64,000 nt of DNA from Herminiimonas fonticola (GTDB lineage: Bacteria > Pseudomonadota > Gammaproteobacteria > Burkholderiales > Burkholderiaceae_D), in assembly GCF_003293745.1 (NCBI RefSeq), contig NZ_PTLZ01000001.1, positions 372,001-436,000 of the forward strand, in the 5' to 3' direction. Under the pieces are notes generated by a model. That model made no database searches. It had not been told where the DNA came from and saw nothing but the letters and a program-made list of their open reading frames with translations. Shown piece by piece: positions 1-9,745 of this stretch. Position 1 is the stretch's first letter; each line of letters begins with the position of its first letter. The translations under genes and the position numbers were made by a program.

Positions 1-161
1 CCATCGACAAACCATTTGGCAAACGGCGGCTTGTCGTAATCCAGCGTCTTGCGGTATGGCTTGTGCCAATCTATACGTTGGGCCTGCGTAGCCCAAAAGC
101 TTTGCGGGTCATCAACTGATGAACGGTAAAACGCATCATATGCTGCGGCATCGAAACTCAT
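1..161 (-). CDS. prpE: Propionate-CoA ligase PrpE (N-terminal part only)
   Basis: Only the first 53 or so codons are in the window; the gene runs off the left edge. The visible N-terminus (MSFDAAAYDAFYRSSVDDPQ, then FWATQAQRIDW and PPFAKWFVDG) matches the start of the propionyl-CoA synthetase branch of the acetyl-CoA synthetase family, which activates propionate with ATP and CoA. The ATG is preceded by AGGAGA at good spacing. It is the last gene of prpB-prpC-prpD-prpE, 90 nt after prpD, as in the enterobacterial operon. The identity call rests on this short N-terminus plus the operon context. Confidence 0.85.
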   Translation of the reverse strand, partial: MSFDAAAYDAFYRSSVDDPQSFWATQAQRIDWHKPYRKTLDYDKPPFAKWFVD

Positions 162-251
162 AAGTCTCCTCCGGCCAGATAAATCATGTCTGTGTTCTTA
201 TCGTGAAACGGCCTGTGCCGATACTGATGCCGACGCAGGCGGTACGGCCGG

Positions 252-1703
252 CTAGATCACATACAGATCCACGTATTCATGGACTGGCATCGCTTCCAGC
301 TTTTTCTGATCCAGCGAAATATCGAGAATTCTTTGCTGCTGTTTCGCCGGGAACTGGCGCGCCAGATTGATCCTGAATTTGGCTTCCAGTAGCGGGATGC
401 CTTCCTTGCGGCGGCGGGCATGGCCGACCGGATATTCAACGACAATTTCTTTCAGCTTTTTGCCATCCTTGAATTCAATCGTTACGGCATTCGCGATCGA
501 GCGCTTCTTCGGATCGTGATAATCCTTGGTGAACGCAGGATTTTCCACGCAGACGATCTTGTCGCGGAGGACATCGATACGTTTGTCGCTGGCAACATCG
601 TTTTCGTAATCTGCCGCAGTCAGGCGACCGAAGATCAGCGGCACGGCGACCATGTACTGTATGCAGTGATCGCGGTCGGCCGGATTATCGAGCGGTCCTT
701 TTTTATCGATGATGCGTATGCAGGCTTCGTGCGTGCGTATCGTGATTTTCTTGATATCTTCGACTTTCTTGCCGGCCTTGCTCAATTCTGTGTGCAAGGT
801 CATCGCTGCCTCAACGGCGGTTTGCGAATGGAATTCTGCCGGGAAGGAAATCTTGAACAGCACGTTTTCCATCACATACGATTCGTACTTGCGCTGGAAC
901 TTGAAGGGCTGGCCTTTGAACAGCACGTCGTAAAAACCCCAGGTCTTCGCAGTCAGTACCGAGGGATAACCCATCTCGCCAGTCTTCGCCATCAGCGCGA
1001 GTCGCACCGCGCGCGAAGTGGCATCGCCGGCCGCCCATGATTTGCGCGAACCGGTATTCGGTGAGTGGCGATACGTGCGCAACGACTGACCATCTACCCA
1101 GGCCAGCGATACCGCATTCAGGATTTCGTCGCGCGTCAGGCCCAGCATTTCTGCGACGACTGCAGTGGACGCCACCTTGACCAGCACCACGTGATCGAGG
1201 CCGACTTTGTTGAAGGAATTTTCCAGTGCGATACAACCCTGGATCTCATGCGCCTTGATCATGCCGGTCAGCACGTCACGCATCGTCAACGGCTTCTTGC
1301 CGGCAGCGACGGCTGTGCGCGACAACCAGTCGGCAGTGGCGAGTATGCCGCCCAGATTGTCGGATGGATGGCCCCATTCTGCTGCGAGCCAGGTATCGTT
1401 GAAATCCAGCCAACGTATCATCATGCCGATATTGAATGCGGCCTGTACCGGATCGAGCTGGAATTGCGTACCCGGCACTTTCGCGCCATGCGGGACTATC
1501 GTGCCCGGCACAATCGGCCCCATCAATTTTTTGCATGCCGGGTATTCGAGTGCTTCCAGGCCGCAGCCCAGCGTATCGATCAGGCAATTGCGCGCGGTGT
1601 CGTAGGCAAGCCTGGAAGTGATTTTGTACTTGGTGACGTAATCGACGATATCGACCAAGACCTTGTCGTGTTTGGGGCGTACATTTGAAATATGAGCAGA
1701 CAT
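252..1703 (-). CDS. prpD: 2-methylcitrate dehydratase PrpD
   Basis: 483 aa, the usual full length for PrpD (MmgE/PrpD fold). It dehydrates 2-methylcitrate to 2-methyl-cis-aconitate, the third step of the methylcitrate cycle, in the cytoplasm. Recognisable family blocks are RWLDFNDTW (about residues 97-105), [14 protein letters not shown] (about 109-122), the [14 protein letters not shown] block and the C-terminal [12 protein letters not shown] region. It lies 66 nt downstream of prpC and is followed by prpE, so it belongs to one prpBCDE transcription unit. The ATG start gives the conserved N-terminus and no longer start is needed. No damage is visible. Confidence 0.96.
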   Translation of the reverse strand: MSAHISNVRPKHDKVLVDIVDYVTKYKITSRLAYDTARNCLIDTLGCGLEALEYPACKKLMGPIVPGTIVPHGAKVPGTQFQLDPVQAAFNIGMMIRWLDFNDTWLAAEWGHPSDNLGGILATADWLSRTAVAAGKKPLTMRDVLTGMIKAHEIQGCIALENSFNKVGLDHVVLVKVASTAVVAEMLGLTRDEILNAVSLAWVDGQSLRTYRHSPNTGSRKSWAAGDATSRAVRLALMAKTGEMGYPSVLTAKTWGFYDVLFKGQPFKFQRKYESYVMENVLFKISFPAEFHSQTAVEAAMTLHTELSKAGKKVEDIKKITIRTHEACIRIIDKKGPLDNPADRDHCIQYMVAVPLIFGRLTAADYENDVASDKRIDVLRDKIVCVENPAFTKDYHDPKKRSIANAVTIEFKDGKKLKEIVVEYPVGHARRRKEGIPLLEAKFRINLARQFPAKQQQRILDISLDQKKLEAMPVHEYVDLYVI

Positions 1704-1769
1704 GGGGATCCCGTAATCGTAGTGAATCAGGAATGAAGCGCCAGGCGAGGCCAGCCTTTTACTTGCGCT

Positions 1770-2933
1770 TTATTTTCGTTTTGCAAGCGGGACGAAAGCC
1801 AGATCTTCCGGGCCTACATAATGTGCGGAAGGCCGGATGATCTTGTTGTCTATACGTTGCTCTATGATGTGCGCGGCCCAGCCGGACGTGCGTGCGATCA
1901 CGAACAGCGGCGTGAACATCGCAGTCGGCACACCCATCATGTGATACGAGACCGCCGAGTACCAATCCAGATTGGCAAACATCTTTTTGACGTCCCACAT
2001 CACGCTTTCCAGCCGTTCGGCAATGTCGAACATCTTCAGCGTACCGGCATCCTTGGATAAGGTGCGGGCGACTTCCTTGATCACTTTGTTGCGCGGATCG
2101 GCAATCGTGTAGACCGGGTGACCGAAGCCGATCACGACTTCCTTGTTTTCAACGCGGCGCTTGATGTCGGCTTCCGCTTCGTCCGGATTCTCGTAACGTT
2201 TTTGAATTTCAAACGCGAATTCGTTGGCGCCGCCGTGCTTGGGTCCGCGCAAGGCACCGATCGCGCCGGTGATGGCGGAGTACATATCGGAGCCGGTGCC
2301 GGCAATTACACGAGCGGTGAAGGTGGAAGCATTGAATTCGTGTTCCGCATACAGAATCAGTGAGGTGTGCATCGCTTTTTCCCATAGCGCGGATGGCTTT
2401 TCGCCGTGCAGCAAGTGCAGGAAGTGGGCGCCTATCGAGTCGTCGTCGGTTTCGACTTCTATGCGCTTGCCGTGATTGCTGTAGTGATACCAGTACAGCA
2501 GTATCGAACCCAGTGCAGCCATCAGGCGGTCGGCGATATCGCGTGCGTCAGGCGCATTGTGGTCGTCTTTTTCCGGCAGCATGCAGCCGAGTACCGAGAC
2601 GCCAGTGCGCATCACGTCCATAGGATGCGAGGCTGCCGGCAGCCATTCCAGCGCTGCCTTGACGTTCGCAGGCAAACCGCGCATGGACTTCAGCTTGGTT
2701 TTGTAGGCTTTCAGCTCCGCCACGGTAGGTAGCTTGCCGTGCACCAGCAGATGCGCGATCTCTTCGAATTCGCAACCGTCGGCAATATCCAGAATATCGT
2801 AACCACGGTAGTGCAAGTCGTTGCCGGTCTTGCCGACGGTGCAGAGTGCTGTATTGCCTGCGGTCACACCTGAGAGTGCGACTGATTTTTTTGGTTTGAA
2901 ACCTGCTGCTGGGCTTGCTTGTGACTCGCTCAT
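1770..2933 (-). CDS. prpC: 2-methylcitrate synthase PrpC
   Basis: 387 aa, family-normal for PrpC (E. coli about 389). It condenses propionyl-CoA with oxaloacetate to 2-methylcitrate. Citrate-synthase landmarks include the GNTALCTVG and LHYRGYDI N-terminal blocks, EHEFNAST (catalytic His region), GPKHGGANE, and the [13 protein letters not shown] segment with a conserved His. The frame is open further upstream to 3074. I chose the ATG at 2933 because AGGAGACAGGT sits directly before it and it gives the family N-terminus; the longer form would run into prpB. Second gene of prpBCDE. Confidence 0.95.
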   Translation of the reverse strand: MSESQASPAAGFKPKKSVALSGVTAGNTALCTVGKTGNDLHYRGYDILDIADGCEFEEIAHLLVHGKLPTVAELKAYKTKLKSMRGLPANVKAALEWLPAASHPMDVMRTGVSVLGCMLPEKDDHNAPDARDIADRLMAALGSILLYWYHYSNHGKRIEVETDDDSIGAHFLHLLHGEKPSALWEKAMHTSLILYAEHEFNASTFTARVIAGTGSDMYSAITGAIGALRGPKHGGANEFAFEIQKRYENPDEAEADIKRRVENKEVVIGFGHPVYTIADPRNKVIKEVARTLSKDAGTLKMFDIAERLESVMWDVKKMFANLDWYSAVSYHMMGVPTAMFTPLFVIARTSGWAAHIIEQRIDNKIIRPSAHYVGPEDLAFVPLAKRK

Positions 2934-2964
2934 ACCTGTCTCCTGATGGATTTTGTATTCGTGA

Positions 2965-3870
2965 TTACTTGTCGGCGTATTTATCGCTGTACTTGCGTTC
3001 CAATTGATCGAAGTAGGGTTTGTTGACCAGACGCTGACGCTCGATAAATGGAGTGACCAGCTGCGGGTCTTCATCCAGGCGATGGGTGTCGCGCAATACC
3101 GTCAGTGCTTTTTGCATGCCGGCGACTGCGCCTTGCAGTGCTGCATTTGCGTACAGCACGATGCCGTAGCCGAGTCCGGCCAGTTCATCGGCGCTGAAGA
3201 TGGGTGTCTTGCCGCCTATGACCAGATTCACCAGTTGCGGCTTGTCCAATGCTTGCGGCAGGCGGCGGATTTCATCAGCGCTTTCGGTAGCTTCGACGAA
3301 CAGGATGTCGGCACCGGCTTCGCTATAGCGTGCTGCGCGTTCCAGCGCATCTTCAAAGCCGTGCACGCTGCGCGCATCGGTACGCGCCATGATCAACATG
3401 TTTTCATCGCTACGGGCATCGACTGCAGCGTGGATCTTGCCAACCATCTCGGCACAGGAAATGACTTCCTTGCCGTTGAAGTGGCCGCAGCGTTTGGGCG
3501 AAACCTGATCTTCCAGTTGCACTGCATCGGCACCGGCGCGTTCCAGCGTGCGTATCGTTTGGCGCACATTGAGTGCATTGCCGAAACCGGTGTCGGCATC
3601 GACGATGATGGGGATATCGACCGCATCGCGTATGCGTGCAGTATGGTCGGCCAGTTCATTGAGGCCGATGAAGCCTTGATCCGGCAAACCAAAGTACATA
3701 TTCGTCACGCCTGCGCCTGTGATGTAAAGCGCCTCGAAACCCAGATCGGCAATCACGCGCGCCGATAGCGCATTGAATGCGCCTGGTACCAGCAGGCCGC
3801 GTCTGGCATACACCTGGTCGCGTAAAAGCTGCTTGCTGCTTTGCTTGCTAGTGCTGGACTGACTACTCAT
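2965..3870 (-). CDS. prpB: Methylisocitrate lyase PrpB
   Basis: 301 aa enzyme of the isocitrate lyase/PEP mutase superfamily. It cleaves 2-methylisocitrate to pyruvate and succinate. The signature KRCGHFNGK (KKCGH-type motif with the catalytic Cys), the metal-binding DADTGFGNA and the QLEDQ motif are all present. The ATG at 3870 has AAGGATC upstream and gives a normal N-terminus; an in-frame ATG at 3897 is possible but would add nine unconserved residues. First gene of prpBCDE, reading away from prpR. A sigma-54-type promoter lies about 50-65 bp upstream. Confidence 0.95.
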   Translation of the reverse strand: MSSQSSTSKQSSKQLLRDQVYARRGLLVPGAFNALSARVIADLGFEALYITGAGVTNMYFGLPDQGFIGLNELADHTARIRDAVDIPIIVDADTGFGNALNVRQTIRTLERAGADAVQLEDQVSPKRCGHFNGKEVISCAEMVGKIHAAVDARSDENMLIMARTDARSVHGFEDALERAARYSEAGADILFVEATESADEIRRLPQALDKPQLVNLVIGGKTPIFSADELAGLGYGIVLYANAALQGAVAGMQKALTVLRDTHRLDEDPQLVTPFIERQRLVNKPYFDQLERKYSDKYADK

Positions 3871-3920
3871 GGTGATCCTTTGGTCGGAGTGTTTCATCGA
3901 GATGCCTGCTCCTCATAATG

Positions 3921-3935
3921 GCAATGTGCATGCCA
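3921..3935 (-). promoter_or_regulatory. Sigma-54 (-24/-12) promoter of prpBCDE
   Basis: On the minus strand the sequence reads TGGCATGCACATTGC. This fits the -24/-12 consensus TGGCAC-N5-TTGC with one mismatch and exact spacing. It is upstream of prpB and opposite prpR, whose product is a sigma-54 activator. Seen in sequence; its use as the prp promoter is inferred from PrpR biology. Confidence 0.8.
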
Positions 3936-4076
3936 TCCTGGGTCTGATGTCTTTCCAATCGTGTGTGGATTTCAGATAAAAGCAACAAGTGTCTTTAGAA
4001 TCAATAACTTGCGTGTTTTTTGATGTTTGCTGGATCGCTGCGTTGAATATGCGCGGCAGCCGGATCGCGTGTTACA

Positions 4077-4115
4077 TTTGAAACGTTTGAAACGCATGGG
4101 TGAAACATGAAACGT
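4077..4115. repeat. Cluster of four GAAAC repeats at the prpR start
   Basis: GAAAC occurs four times in 34 bp (starting at 4080, 4089, 4102 and 4109), the first two within the direct repeat TTTGAAACG-TTTGAAACG. The cluster lies in the prpR-prpB intergenic region and runs into the prpR start codon. It could be a PrpR binding or autoregulation site; that is inference from position and repetition only. Confidence 0.4.
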
Positions 4116-5783
4116 TCCTCCTCTCCTTTCCGTGACAATGCCGACAAGCCGGTCATCTGGACCGTTTCGATTTCACGTCTGTTTGAATTGTTCCGCGATA
4201 TCACGCTGGAATTCGACGACCAGGCCGACATTGAACCTATCAATCTGGGCTTTGAAGACGCGGTGCGTCACATCCGCGAGCGCCTGGCGACCGAGCGTTG
4301 CGATGCCGTGATTGCCGCCGGATCGAACGGCGCGTATCTGAAAAGTCGTTTGTCGGTGCCCGTCATCATCGCCAAGGCTAGCGGCTTCGATGTGATGCAG
4401 GCGCTGGCGCGTGCGCGCAAGATCACGCCAGCGATCGGCCTGATCACCTATCAGGAAACCATGCCGGCGCTGGCCGAGTTCCAAACCACCTTCGGCCTGA
4501 ACATCGCGCAACGCACTTATGTGACGGAAGAAGATGCGCGTTCGCAAATCAATGAACTGAAAACCGCCGGCATCAAGGCCATCGTCGGCGCGGGTTTGAT
4601 CACAGACCTGGCCGAAGAAGCCGGCTTGACTGGCGTCTTCGTTTATTCATCGGCATCGATACGTCAGGCATTTGAAGATGCGCTGGAGCTGGCGCGCTTG
4701 ACGCAACTGGAAGCGACACGCGGCCGCAGTTTTCCGGTGGCGGATACCTTGCGCGCCAAACATCACATCAAGGATTTGCGTGGCGAGTCGGCCGCGATGG
4801 AAAGTGTGCGGCAATCCGTCACGCTGTTTGCGAAGTCGGCAGCCACTGTCTTGATCCACGGCGAAACCGGCACCGGCAAGGAGTTGGTGGCGCAAGCGAT
4901 ACACCGCGCGCATCCGCTGATGCAGGGCAAGACGCAAGCCAGCCATCCCTTCGTCGCCGTCAATTGCGGTGCATTGGCGGAGTCGCTATTGGAGTCTGAG
5001 TTGTTCGGCCATGAAGAGGGCGCGTTTACCGGATCGCGTCGTGGCGGACGTGCGGGTTTGTTTGAAGCCGCACATCGCGGCACCCTGTTTCTGGATGAAA
5101 TCGGCGAGATGCCCTTGTCCCTGCAAACACGCTTGCTACGCGTACTGGAAGAACGTGAAGTGGTGCGCGTCGGTGGTACGCGGCCGATACCCGTCAGTGT
5201 GCGCATCATCAGCGCGACGCATTGCGATCTGGATGCGCGCGTCAGGGAAGGGCGCTTCCGTGCCGATTTGTTTTATCGCCTGAGCGTATTGCGCCTGAGC
5301 TTGCCGCCTTTGCGCGGACATCCCGAAGATGTGTCTTCACTGGCGGAATGGTATTTGAAGAATGCACTGGCATCGCTGGATGTCAGGCCGGCGGCCAATT
5401 TACATGCAGAGATATTGACTTGCCTGCCTTTGCTGGCGGCTTATCCGTGGCCGGGCAATGTGCGCGAACTGCGTAACTTGATGGAACGCCTGGCCTTGTT
5501 TTTGGCGGCCGCACCATTGCAAGCGTTGACGCCGGCTTTCCTGAAAAGCATCGCGCCAGAATTGTATGCGGCTATCAACGATGTGACGTCTGATGAAGCA
5601 TCGACACAAGATGCGATGCCGGCAAAAACAGAAACGCTGCAGCAAGTATTGCAGCGTCATCAAGGCAATCGCGAAGCAGCGGCAAATTATCTGGGCATCA
5701 GCCGCACCACCTTGTGGCGCAGATTACAGGCGTCTGGCGAATCAAATTCTGCGGGCGATGACGCAGGAAAAAGCACTGATTAA
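4107..5783 (+). CDS. prpR: Propionate catabolism activator PrpR (sigma-54-dependent)
   Basis: 558 aa in three parts. The N-terminal PrpR_N sensor (about 1-200) has [19 protein letters not shown] and [19 protein letters not shown], close to my recollection of enterobacterial PrpR. The central AAA+ domain has Walker A GETGTGKE (about 251), the sigma-54 contact loop GAFTGS (about 305, Ser in place of the final Ala as in other PrpR), and the FLDEIGEMP Walker B region. The C-terminal Fis-type helix-turn-helix is [20 protein letters not shown] (about 519-538). Family knowledge: it senses 2-methylcitrate and activates prpBCDE. It is divergent from prpB, whose upstream region carries the matching -24/-12 element. 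The start codon lacks a strong ribosome site. Confidence 0.95.
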   Translation: MKRSSSPFRDNADKPVIWTVSISRLFELFRDITLEFDDQADIEPINLGFEDAVRHIRERLATERCDAVIAAGSNGAYLKSRLSVPVIIAKASGFDVMQALARARKITPAIGLITYQETMPALAEFQTTFGLNIAQRTYVTEEDARSQINELKTAGIKAIVGAGLITDLAEEAGLTGVFVYSSASIRQAFEDALELARLTQLEATRGRSFPVADTLRAKHHIKDLRGESAAMESVRQSVTLFAKSAATVLIHGETGTGKELVAQAIHRAHPLMQGKTQASHPFVAVNCGALAESLLESELFGHEEGAFTGSRRGGRAGLFEAAHRGTLFLDEIGEMPLSLQTRLLRVLEEREVVRVGGTRPIPVSVRIISATHCDLDARVREGRFRADLFYRLSVLRLSLPPLRGHPEDVSSLAEWYLKNALASLDVRPAANLHAEILTCLPLLAAYPWPGNVRELRNLMERLALFLAAAPLQALTPAFLKSIAPELYAAINDVTSDEASTQDAMPAKTETLQQVLQRHQGNREAAANYLGISRTTLWRRLQASGESNSAGDDAGKSTD

Positions 5784-5870
5784 AGCGAGTACGTTCCTGC
5801 GCGGAATGCACAGATGTTTGCTATAGCGTTCCCAACCGGCAAGGTTCATCTATATTCGCACCCCTCTCCA

Positions 5871-5895
5871 AATAGTAATAATTCTCATTTATAAT
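5871..5895. promoter_or_regulatory. Fur-box-like sequence
   Basis: AATAGTAATAATTCTCATTT (reverse strand AAATGAGAATTATTACTATT) closely resembles the classical Fur operator pattern AATGAGAATTATTCTCATT. It is about 155-175 bp upstream of the DUF2325 gene and 90 bp after prpR. Resemblance is seen in sequence; Fur binding is inference. Confidence 0.55.
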
Positions 5896-5934
5896 AAAGT
5901 CTTTCCTCAATCCGAGGATGTTGCCGCCGAACTG

Positions 5935-5984
5935 GAAATCTGAAAAGCGTCGCCCAGTACGGCGCACGTACTGCGTCAGATTTC
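5935..5984 (+). repeat. Nested inverted repeat in the leader of the DUF2325 gene
   Basis: Outer arms GAAATCTGA (5935-5943) and TCAGATTTC (5976-5984) are perfect 9-bp complements. They enclose a perfect 7-bp stem CAGTACG (5955-5961) / CGTACTG (5967-5973) with a 5-nt loop. The structure lies between the Fur-box-like site and the gene start, so it would be in the 5' leader. No U-tract follows, so it is not an ordinary terminator. Confidence 0.6.
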
Positions 5985-6048
5985 ATTCGGCACTGGCATG
6001 CCGCCTCTTTTGATTCGGCAATGGCCGACCAAGGTGAAGGATCAAGAC

Positions 6049-6753
6049 ATGAGCAAGTCTCGCAATAATTTCGACAATATCGCGCGTGAGCACAGTGTGT
6101 TGCTGAATGAGTACGGTCGCGTGCAGAGCCGTTGCAGTGAACTGGTAGCCCGCCAGGTCGATCAGATCGAAATCTTGCAAGCGGAGCTCACGCACATGCG
6201 GGCAGAGATGATGCGCTTGCATGCAACAGTGATGGTGCGCGATACCGCGTTGGCTTATGCGCGTGAAGACCTGCGTAACTTGCAAGCGACGATACTCGGT
6301 TTGCCGACACGCGTGACCCTGGCGCGTCGCGTCGAATCTTTGACGCAGCATGTTCAAGCGTTGTTGCGCGAGCGCCTGGGTTTGCATGTAAAAGTTCAGT
6401 CAGCATCAACAGTGGATGGCGTTGCATCAGTCTGTGCCGAAATGCCTATGGACTTGCGAGAAAAATCAGTCTTGTGTGTCGGTCAGGATGAGCCGGCCAC
6501 CATCGTTGCCCAGCAGGCAATTGAAAAAGCCGGCGGTCATTTTCTGCATCATGACGGTCACGATGGTGTGGACGAGGCAGCGCTGGAAGCAAGTCTGAAA
6601 ATGGCCGATATGGTGATTTGCCAAACCGGTTGCGTCAGCCACGATGCGTACTGGCGTGTACAGGATCATTGCAAGCGCACTGGAAAAAAATGTGTGCTGG
6701 TCGAGCAAACGCAAACACTGCATTTTGTACGCACCAGGGATACCATTATCTAA
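6049..6753 (+). CDS. DUF2325 domain protein
   Basis: 234 aa. Residues 1 to about 125 are predicted helical and probably coiled coil (QVDQIEILQAELTHMRAEMM). Residues about 140-225 are a DUF2325 domain with VLCVGQDEPA, HHDGHDGVDE and MADMVICQTGCVSHDAYWRV followed by KKCVLVEQT. The family's function is not established. I chose the ATG at 6049 because GAAGGATC precedes it; an upstream in-frame ATG at 5998 adds 17 residues without a ribosome site. The upstream Fur-box-like sequence suggests iron control, which is inference. It converges on the lipoprotein gene that follows. Confidence 0.8.
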   Translation: MSKSRNNFDNIAREHSVLLNEYGRVQSRCSELVARQVDQIEILQAELTHMRAEMMRLHATVMVRDTALAYAREDLRNLQATILGLPTRVTLARRVESLTQHVQALLRERLGLHVKVQSASTVDGVASVCAEMPMDLREKSVLCVGQDEPATIVAQQAIEKAGGHFLHHDGHDGVDEAALEASLKMADMVICQTGCVSHDAYWRVQDHCKRTGKKCVLVEQTQTLHFVRTRDTII

Positions 6754-6819
6754 AGCGAATGAATAAATAGATGGCCCGCGTATGTGCGGTGAGCTTGCCG
6801 GCAAGCGCAAGTCTGAAAC

Positions 6820-7416
6820 TTACGGAGCAGCTATCTTCGTCGTCGGCACCAGGGGTTGCGTGATTTCCATCGATTCCGTTGCCGGCGTCGCTTCATTGGT
6901 CAGATAACGTTCGACCAGTTGAAAGAAGCGCGCGTAGAATTTTTCTGCAGCGATGGTTTCGCTGGATACCTTGACCAGCGAATCATCGCTGGACGAGAAC
7001 GGCAGTGAAACCGAGCCCAGCGCACCCACCCCCAGACTCGCAGAGTTGTTGGTCTTCTTCAGCGCATAACGATCTTCGAGGGCATTGACGAACACGGATG
7101 AGGTTGTGCCATCCGCATTATCGGCCGCACACACGACGCGAAACGCAATCTGTACGTGTACGTCACTCTCAGGCTGAAAGCTCTTGCGACCATCGACCTG
7201 ATCGTGGGTAGCCGCGTTGATCACATAACCCTGACTCAACAAGGTGCGACGCACCGCTTCGCAAGCGACATTGCCGGGCACCGGAAAACGACGCGAGTAG
7301 ATATCGGCCGAATCGAATTTCTCCGCGGTGTAGACGACAGGTTTGGGGCCGGCACAGCCGGTAAGGCCCATAAAAAGTGCTGCCTGCATGAGCAGGGCGC
7401 GATAACTGAATTGCAT
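6820..7416 (-). CDS. DUF2242 lipoprotein
   Basis: 198 aa. The N-terminus has a signal segment with a lipobox (ALFMGLTGC), so it should be a lipid-anchored envelope protein. The body (EKFDSADIYSRRFP, CEAVRRTLLSQGYVI, CEAVRR Cys conserved, ALEDRYALKK, then a C-terminal FYARFFQLVERYL helix) matches the DUF2242 family of beta/gammaproteobacterial lipoproteins of unknown function. The frame is open to 7479, but only the ATG at 7416 places the signal peptide at the N-terminus. It is a single gene between convergent and codirectional neighbours. Confidence 0.8.
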   Translation of the reverse strand: MQFSYRALLMQAALFMGLTGCAGPKPVVYTAEKFDSADIYSRRFPVPGNVACEAVRRTLLSQGYVINAATHDQVDGRKSFQPESDVHVQIAFRVVCAADNADGTTSSVFVNALEDRYALKKTNNSASLGVGALGSVSLPFSSSDDSLVKVSSETIAAEKFYARFFQLVERYLTNEATPATESMEITQPLVPTTKIAAP

Positions 7417-7557
7417 AGGATAGATTTTATCTGTTTGAGCACGCATACGGGGCAATACACCTTGAATGGACAAGGGCATCAGGCAAAAATTCCATTTGAT
7501 TTCTCTGATTGCCTGCGTTTAAGGCGTGATCGTTGAGTATTTGCATATTGCCAGGTC

Positions 7558-7590
7558 AAAAAAAAAAGCCCGACTGAGCCGGGCTTTTTT
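7558..7590 (-). terminator. Rho-independent terminator of the chemoreceptor gene
   Basis: AGCCCG (7567-7572) pairs with CGGGCT (7580-7585). Read on the minus strand the stem is followed by about ten T residues; on the plus strand six T residues follow, so it may work both ways. It lies 30 bp past the stop of the chemoreceptor gene. Confidence 0.85.
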
Positions 7591-7619
7591 GCTGCAGCGG
7601 AGACAAGTCGGGAGAATTT

Positions 7620-9341
7620 TTAAAACTCCGTCCAATCGTTGCTGTTGCTGCCTGCGTTCGCGAATGCGATCTTTTGCGGTGCGGCTTTGTTTGCAAACGT
7701 GCGTTGTACCGTATTGACCAGCGGTTTTGCCGGTGAACGAGCCGCTGCAGATTTGGCTGCACGCGCTGTTTTGATTTGTGCCTCATCGAGTGTGAACACG
7801 CTCACTATTTCCGAAAGATGGGTGGCTTGATCCTGTAGCGATTGTGATGCCGCCGCCGCTTCTTCTACCAAGGCTGCATTTTGCTGCGTTACCTCATCCA
7901 TTTGCGTGATGGCCTGATTAACCTGTTCAATCCCCGCGCTTTGCTCACGGCCTGCCGCAGTAATGTCAGACATGATGTCGGAGACGCGCTGGATGCTGTC
8001 GACTATCTCTTTCATCGTGATACCGGCTTGTTCCACCAGTTTGCTGCCGGTATCGACCTTCTCGACAGAGTCGCCGATCAGCTGTTTGATTTCCTTCGCT
8101 GCCGAAGCGGAACGTTGTGCCAGATTGCGCACTTCAGATGCCACCACTGCAAAGCCGCGCCCCTGTTCACCGGCACGTGCCGCTTCCACCGCTGCATTCA
8201 GCGCCAGAATATTGGTCTGGAATGCGATGCCGTCGATGACGCCGATGATGTCGACGATTTTTCTGGAGGATTCGGTAATCGATCCCATCGTATCGACAAC
8301 TTGCGAAACCACTGCGCCGCCACGCATCGCAGTGCTGGATGCGTTGACTGCGAGTGTGCTGGCTTGTTGCGAGTTTTCCGAGTTTTGTTTGACGGTGGAG
8401 GTGATTTCTTCCATGGAAGAAGCAGTTTCTTCCAGCGCGCTTGCCTGTTCTTCCGTGCGTGACGACAGATCCAGATTGCCTGCCGCAATTTGTCCCGATG
8501 CGGTGGTGATGGTGTCGGTACCGGTTCTGACCTGGCTGACAATATTGGCCAGACTGTCGCGCATTTCGCGCATCGCGAACAACATACTGGTTTGATCCTT
8601 GGGACGCAAATCGATGGCGACGGTCAGATCGCCGGCTGCAATGCGCGACGCAACGCCAGCTGCATAATTTGGTTCACCTCCTAATTGGCCTTTCAAGTTA
8701 CGTGTAATCAGTACGCCCAGCAAGATGCCGGAGAAGGTACTCAAGATCACCAGCAAGACCATGAATGCACGGCTGGAGTCATACAGTTGCTCGGTTTCTA
8801 CATACGCCTGTGCAGCGCGCGCTTCTTTCTGTTTGGATAATTCTGTCAGCACATCGTCCAGCGTATTCGCGTGTGCGCGGGTTTGCGCCAGGCTGTTAGT
8901 CAATTCGGCGCTTCGTTGTTGCAGCGGCTCTTTATCCACAAGCGTTAATGCCTGCCACATTTCCTTTTCATAATCTTTCGAAACACTTGCGTATTGTTCG
9001 AACAGAACTTTGGCTCTATCACTGAAAAATAGTGGACGGGCTTTTTCCAGATTCTCTTTTGAGGAGGCTAGATACTTTTTGATATTGTTTTTATTCAGCG
9101 TGCGTTCTTCTTCCGTCGTTGACAGCAGAACATTGCCACGCGCACGACCGATGAAGAGCAGATCGATATTGGCTTCCTTGATATAAGACAAGCCCAATAA
9201 TTCCTTGTTATAGATATCGCCGGCCTTGTCGTTGATCAGACCCATGTTGTATATGCCAATACCGGCAACGATGGCGCCGGCAACCGACAAAGTCAAAAAG
9301 CTGGAAATCAGCTTGGTTCCTACCGTCATATTTTTAAACAT
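7620..9341 (-). CDS. Methyl-accepting chemotaxis protein
   Basis: 573 aa inner-membrane chemoreceptor. It has an N-terminal transmembrane helix (about 10-32), a helical periplasmic ligand domain of the four-helix-bundle type (to about 190), a second transmembrane helix (SRAFMVLLVILSTFSGILLGV), HAMP with the betaproteobacterial LGGEP segment, and a signalling domain with the hairpin tip IIGVIDGIAFQTNILALNAA. The last residues are DWTEF, fitting the xWxxF docking pentapeptide for CheR/CheB. The start at 9341 is preceded by AGGAG; the open frame further upstream lacks support. The ligand cannot be told from sequence. No other chemotaxis gene is nearby. Confidence 0.95.
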   Translation of the reverse strand: MFKNMTVGTKLISSFLTLSVAGAIVAGIGIYNMGLINDKAGDIYNKELLGLSYIKEANIDLLFIGRARGNVLLSTTEEERTLNKNNIKKYLASSKENLEKARPLFFSDRAKVLFEQYASVSKDYEKEMWQALTLVDKEPLQQRSAELTNSLAQTRAHANTLDDVLTELSKQKEARAAQAYVETEQLYDSSRAFMVLLVILSTFSGILLGVLITRNLKGQLGGEPNYAAGVASRIAAGDLTVAIDLRPKDQTSMLFAMREMRDSLANIVSQVRTGTDTITTASGQIAAGNLDLSSRTEEQASALEETASSMEEITSTVKQNSENSQQASTLAVNASSTAMRGGAVVSQVVDTMGSITESSRKIVDIIGVIDGIAFQTNILALNAAVEAARAGEQGRGFAVVASEVRNLAQRSASAAKEIKQLIGDSVEKVDTGSKLVEQAGITMKEIVDSIQRVSDIMSDITAAGREQSAGIEQVNQAITQMDEVTQQNAALVEEAAAASQSLQDQATHLSEIVSVFTLDEAQIKTARAAKSAAARSPAKPLVNTVQRTFANKAAPQKIAFANAGSNSNDWTEF

Positions 9342-9745
9342 ATCCCGACTCCTGTTAAATGCTGGTTGGTGCATGCGAAAGTGTACGGAAACAGCGCCCG
9401 GCTTTGTGGGCGGGCACAAGTGAAACATTGCTTTGATTACTGATCAGGCTGTAGTTGGTGGTAACTCCAGCTGCCAGAGATATTCCTATACAAAATCCTG
9501 CGACCTTGAGGGAAATCGACGCAAAAAGTTTCTATTTTGAAATAAAACCGGCATGTTATTAAGCACTTATTCAGAAGGGTTGGCTACCCCATGTTTGTGG
9601 GATATGAATCAAAAAATTGTGAAATATATATAAAAATAGCTGCCATTTAATTAACTTTTTTCTCTGCAATGTTCGATCTTGCACATCATCATTCTTGAAA
9701 CTCAGTTAATCTTCATGCTTTGTCGCTTCAACATGAGAAAAAGTA
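9342..9745. other. AT-rich intergenic region between chemoreceptor and gpmA
   Basis: About 400 bp between divergent genes. It is AT-rich, especially 9590-9670, and should hold promoters for both. I see no convincing coding frame, RNA gene or strong repeat. Confidence 0.6.

Noticed and set aside
5918-6013. 31-codon open frame (MLPPNWKSEK...) in the DUF2325 leader
   Set aside because: Considered as a HemP-like small protein because of the Fur-box-like site, but its sequence does not match HemP and the ribosome site is too close to the ATG.
6793-6806. Palindrome GCTTGCCGGCAAGC between two convergent genes
   Set aside because: It could be a weak terminator but no T-run follows either way; too short to call.
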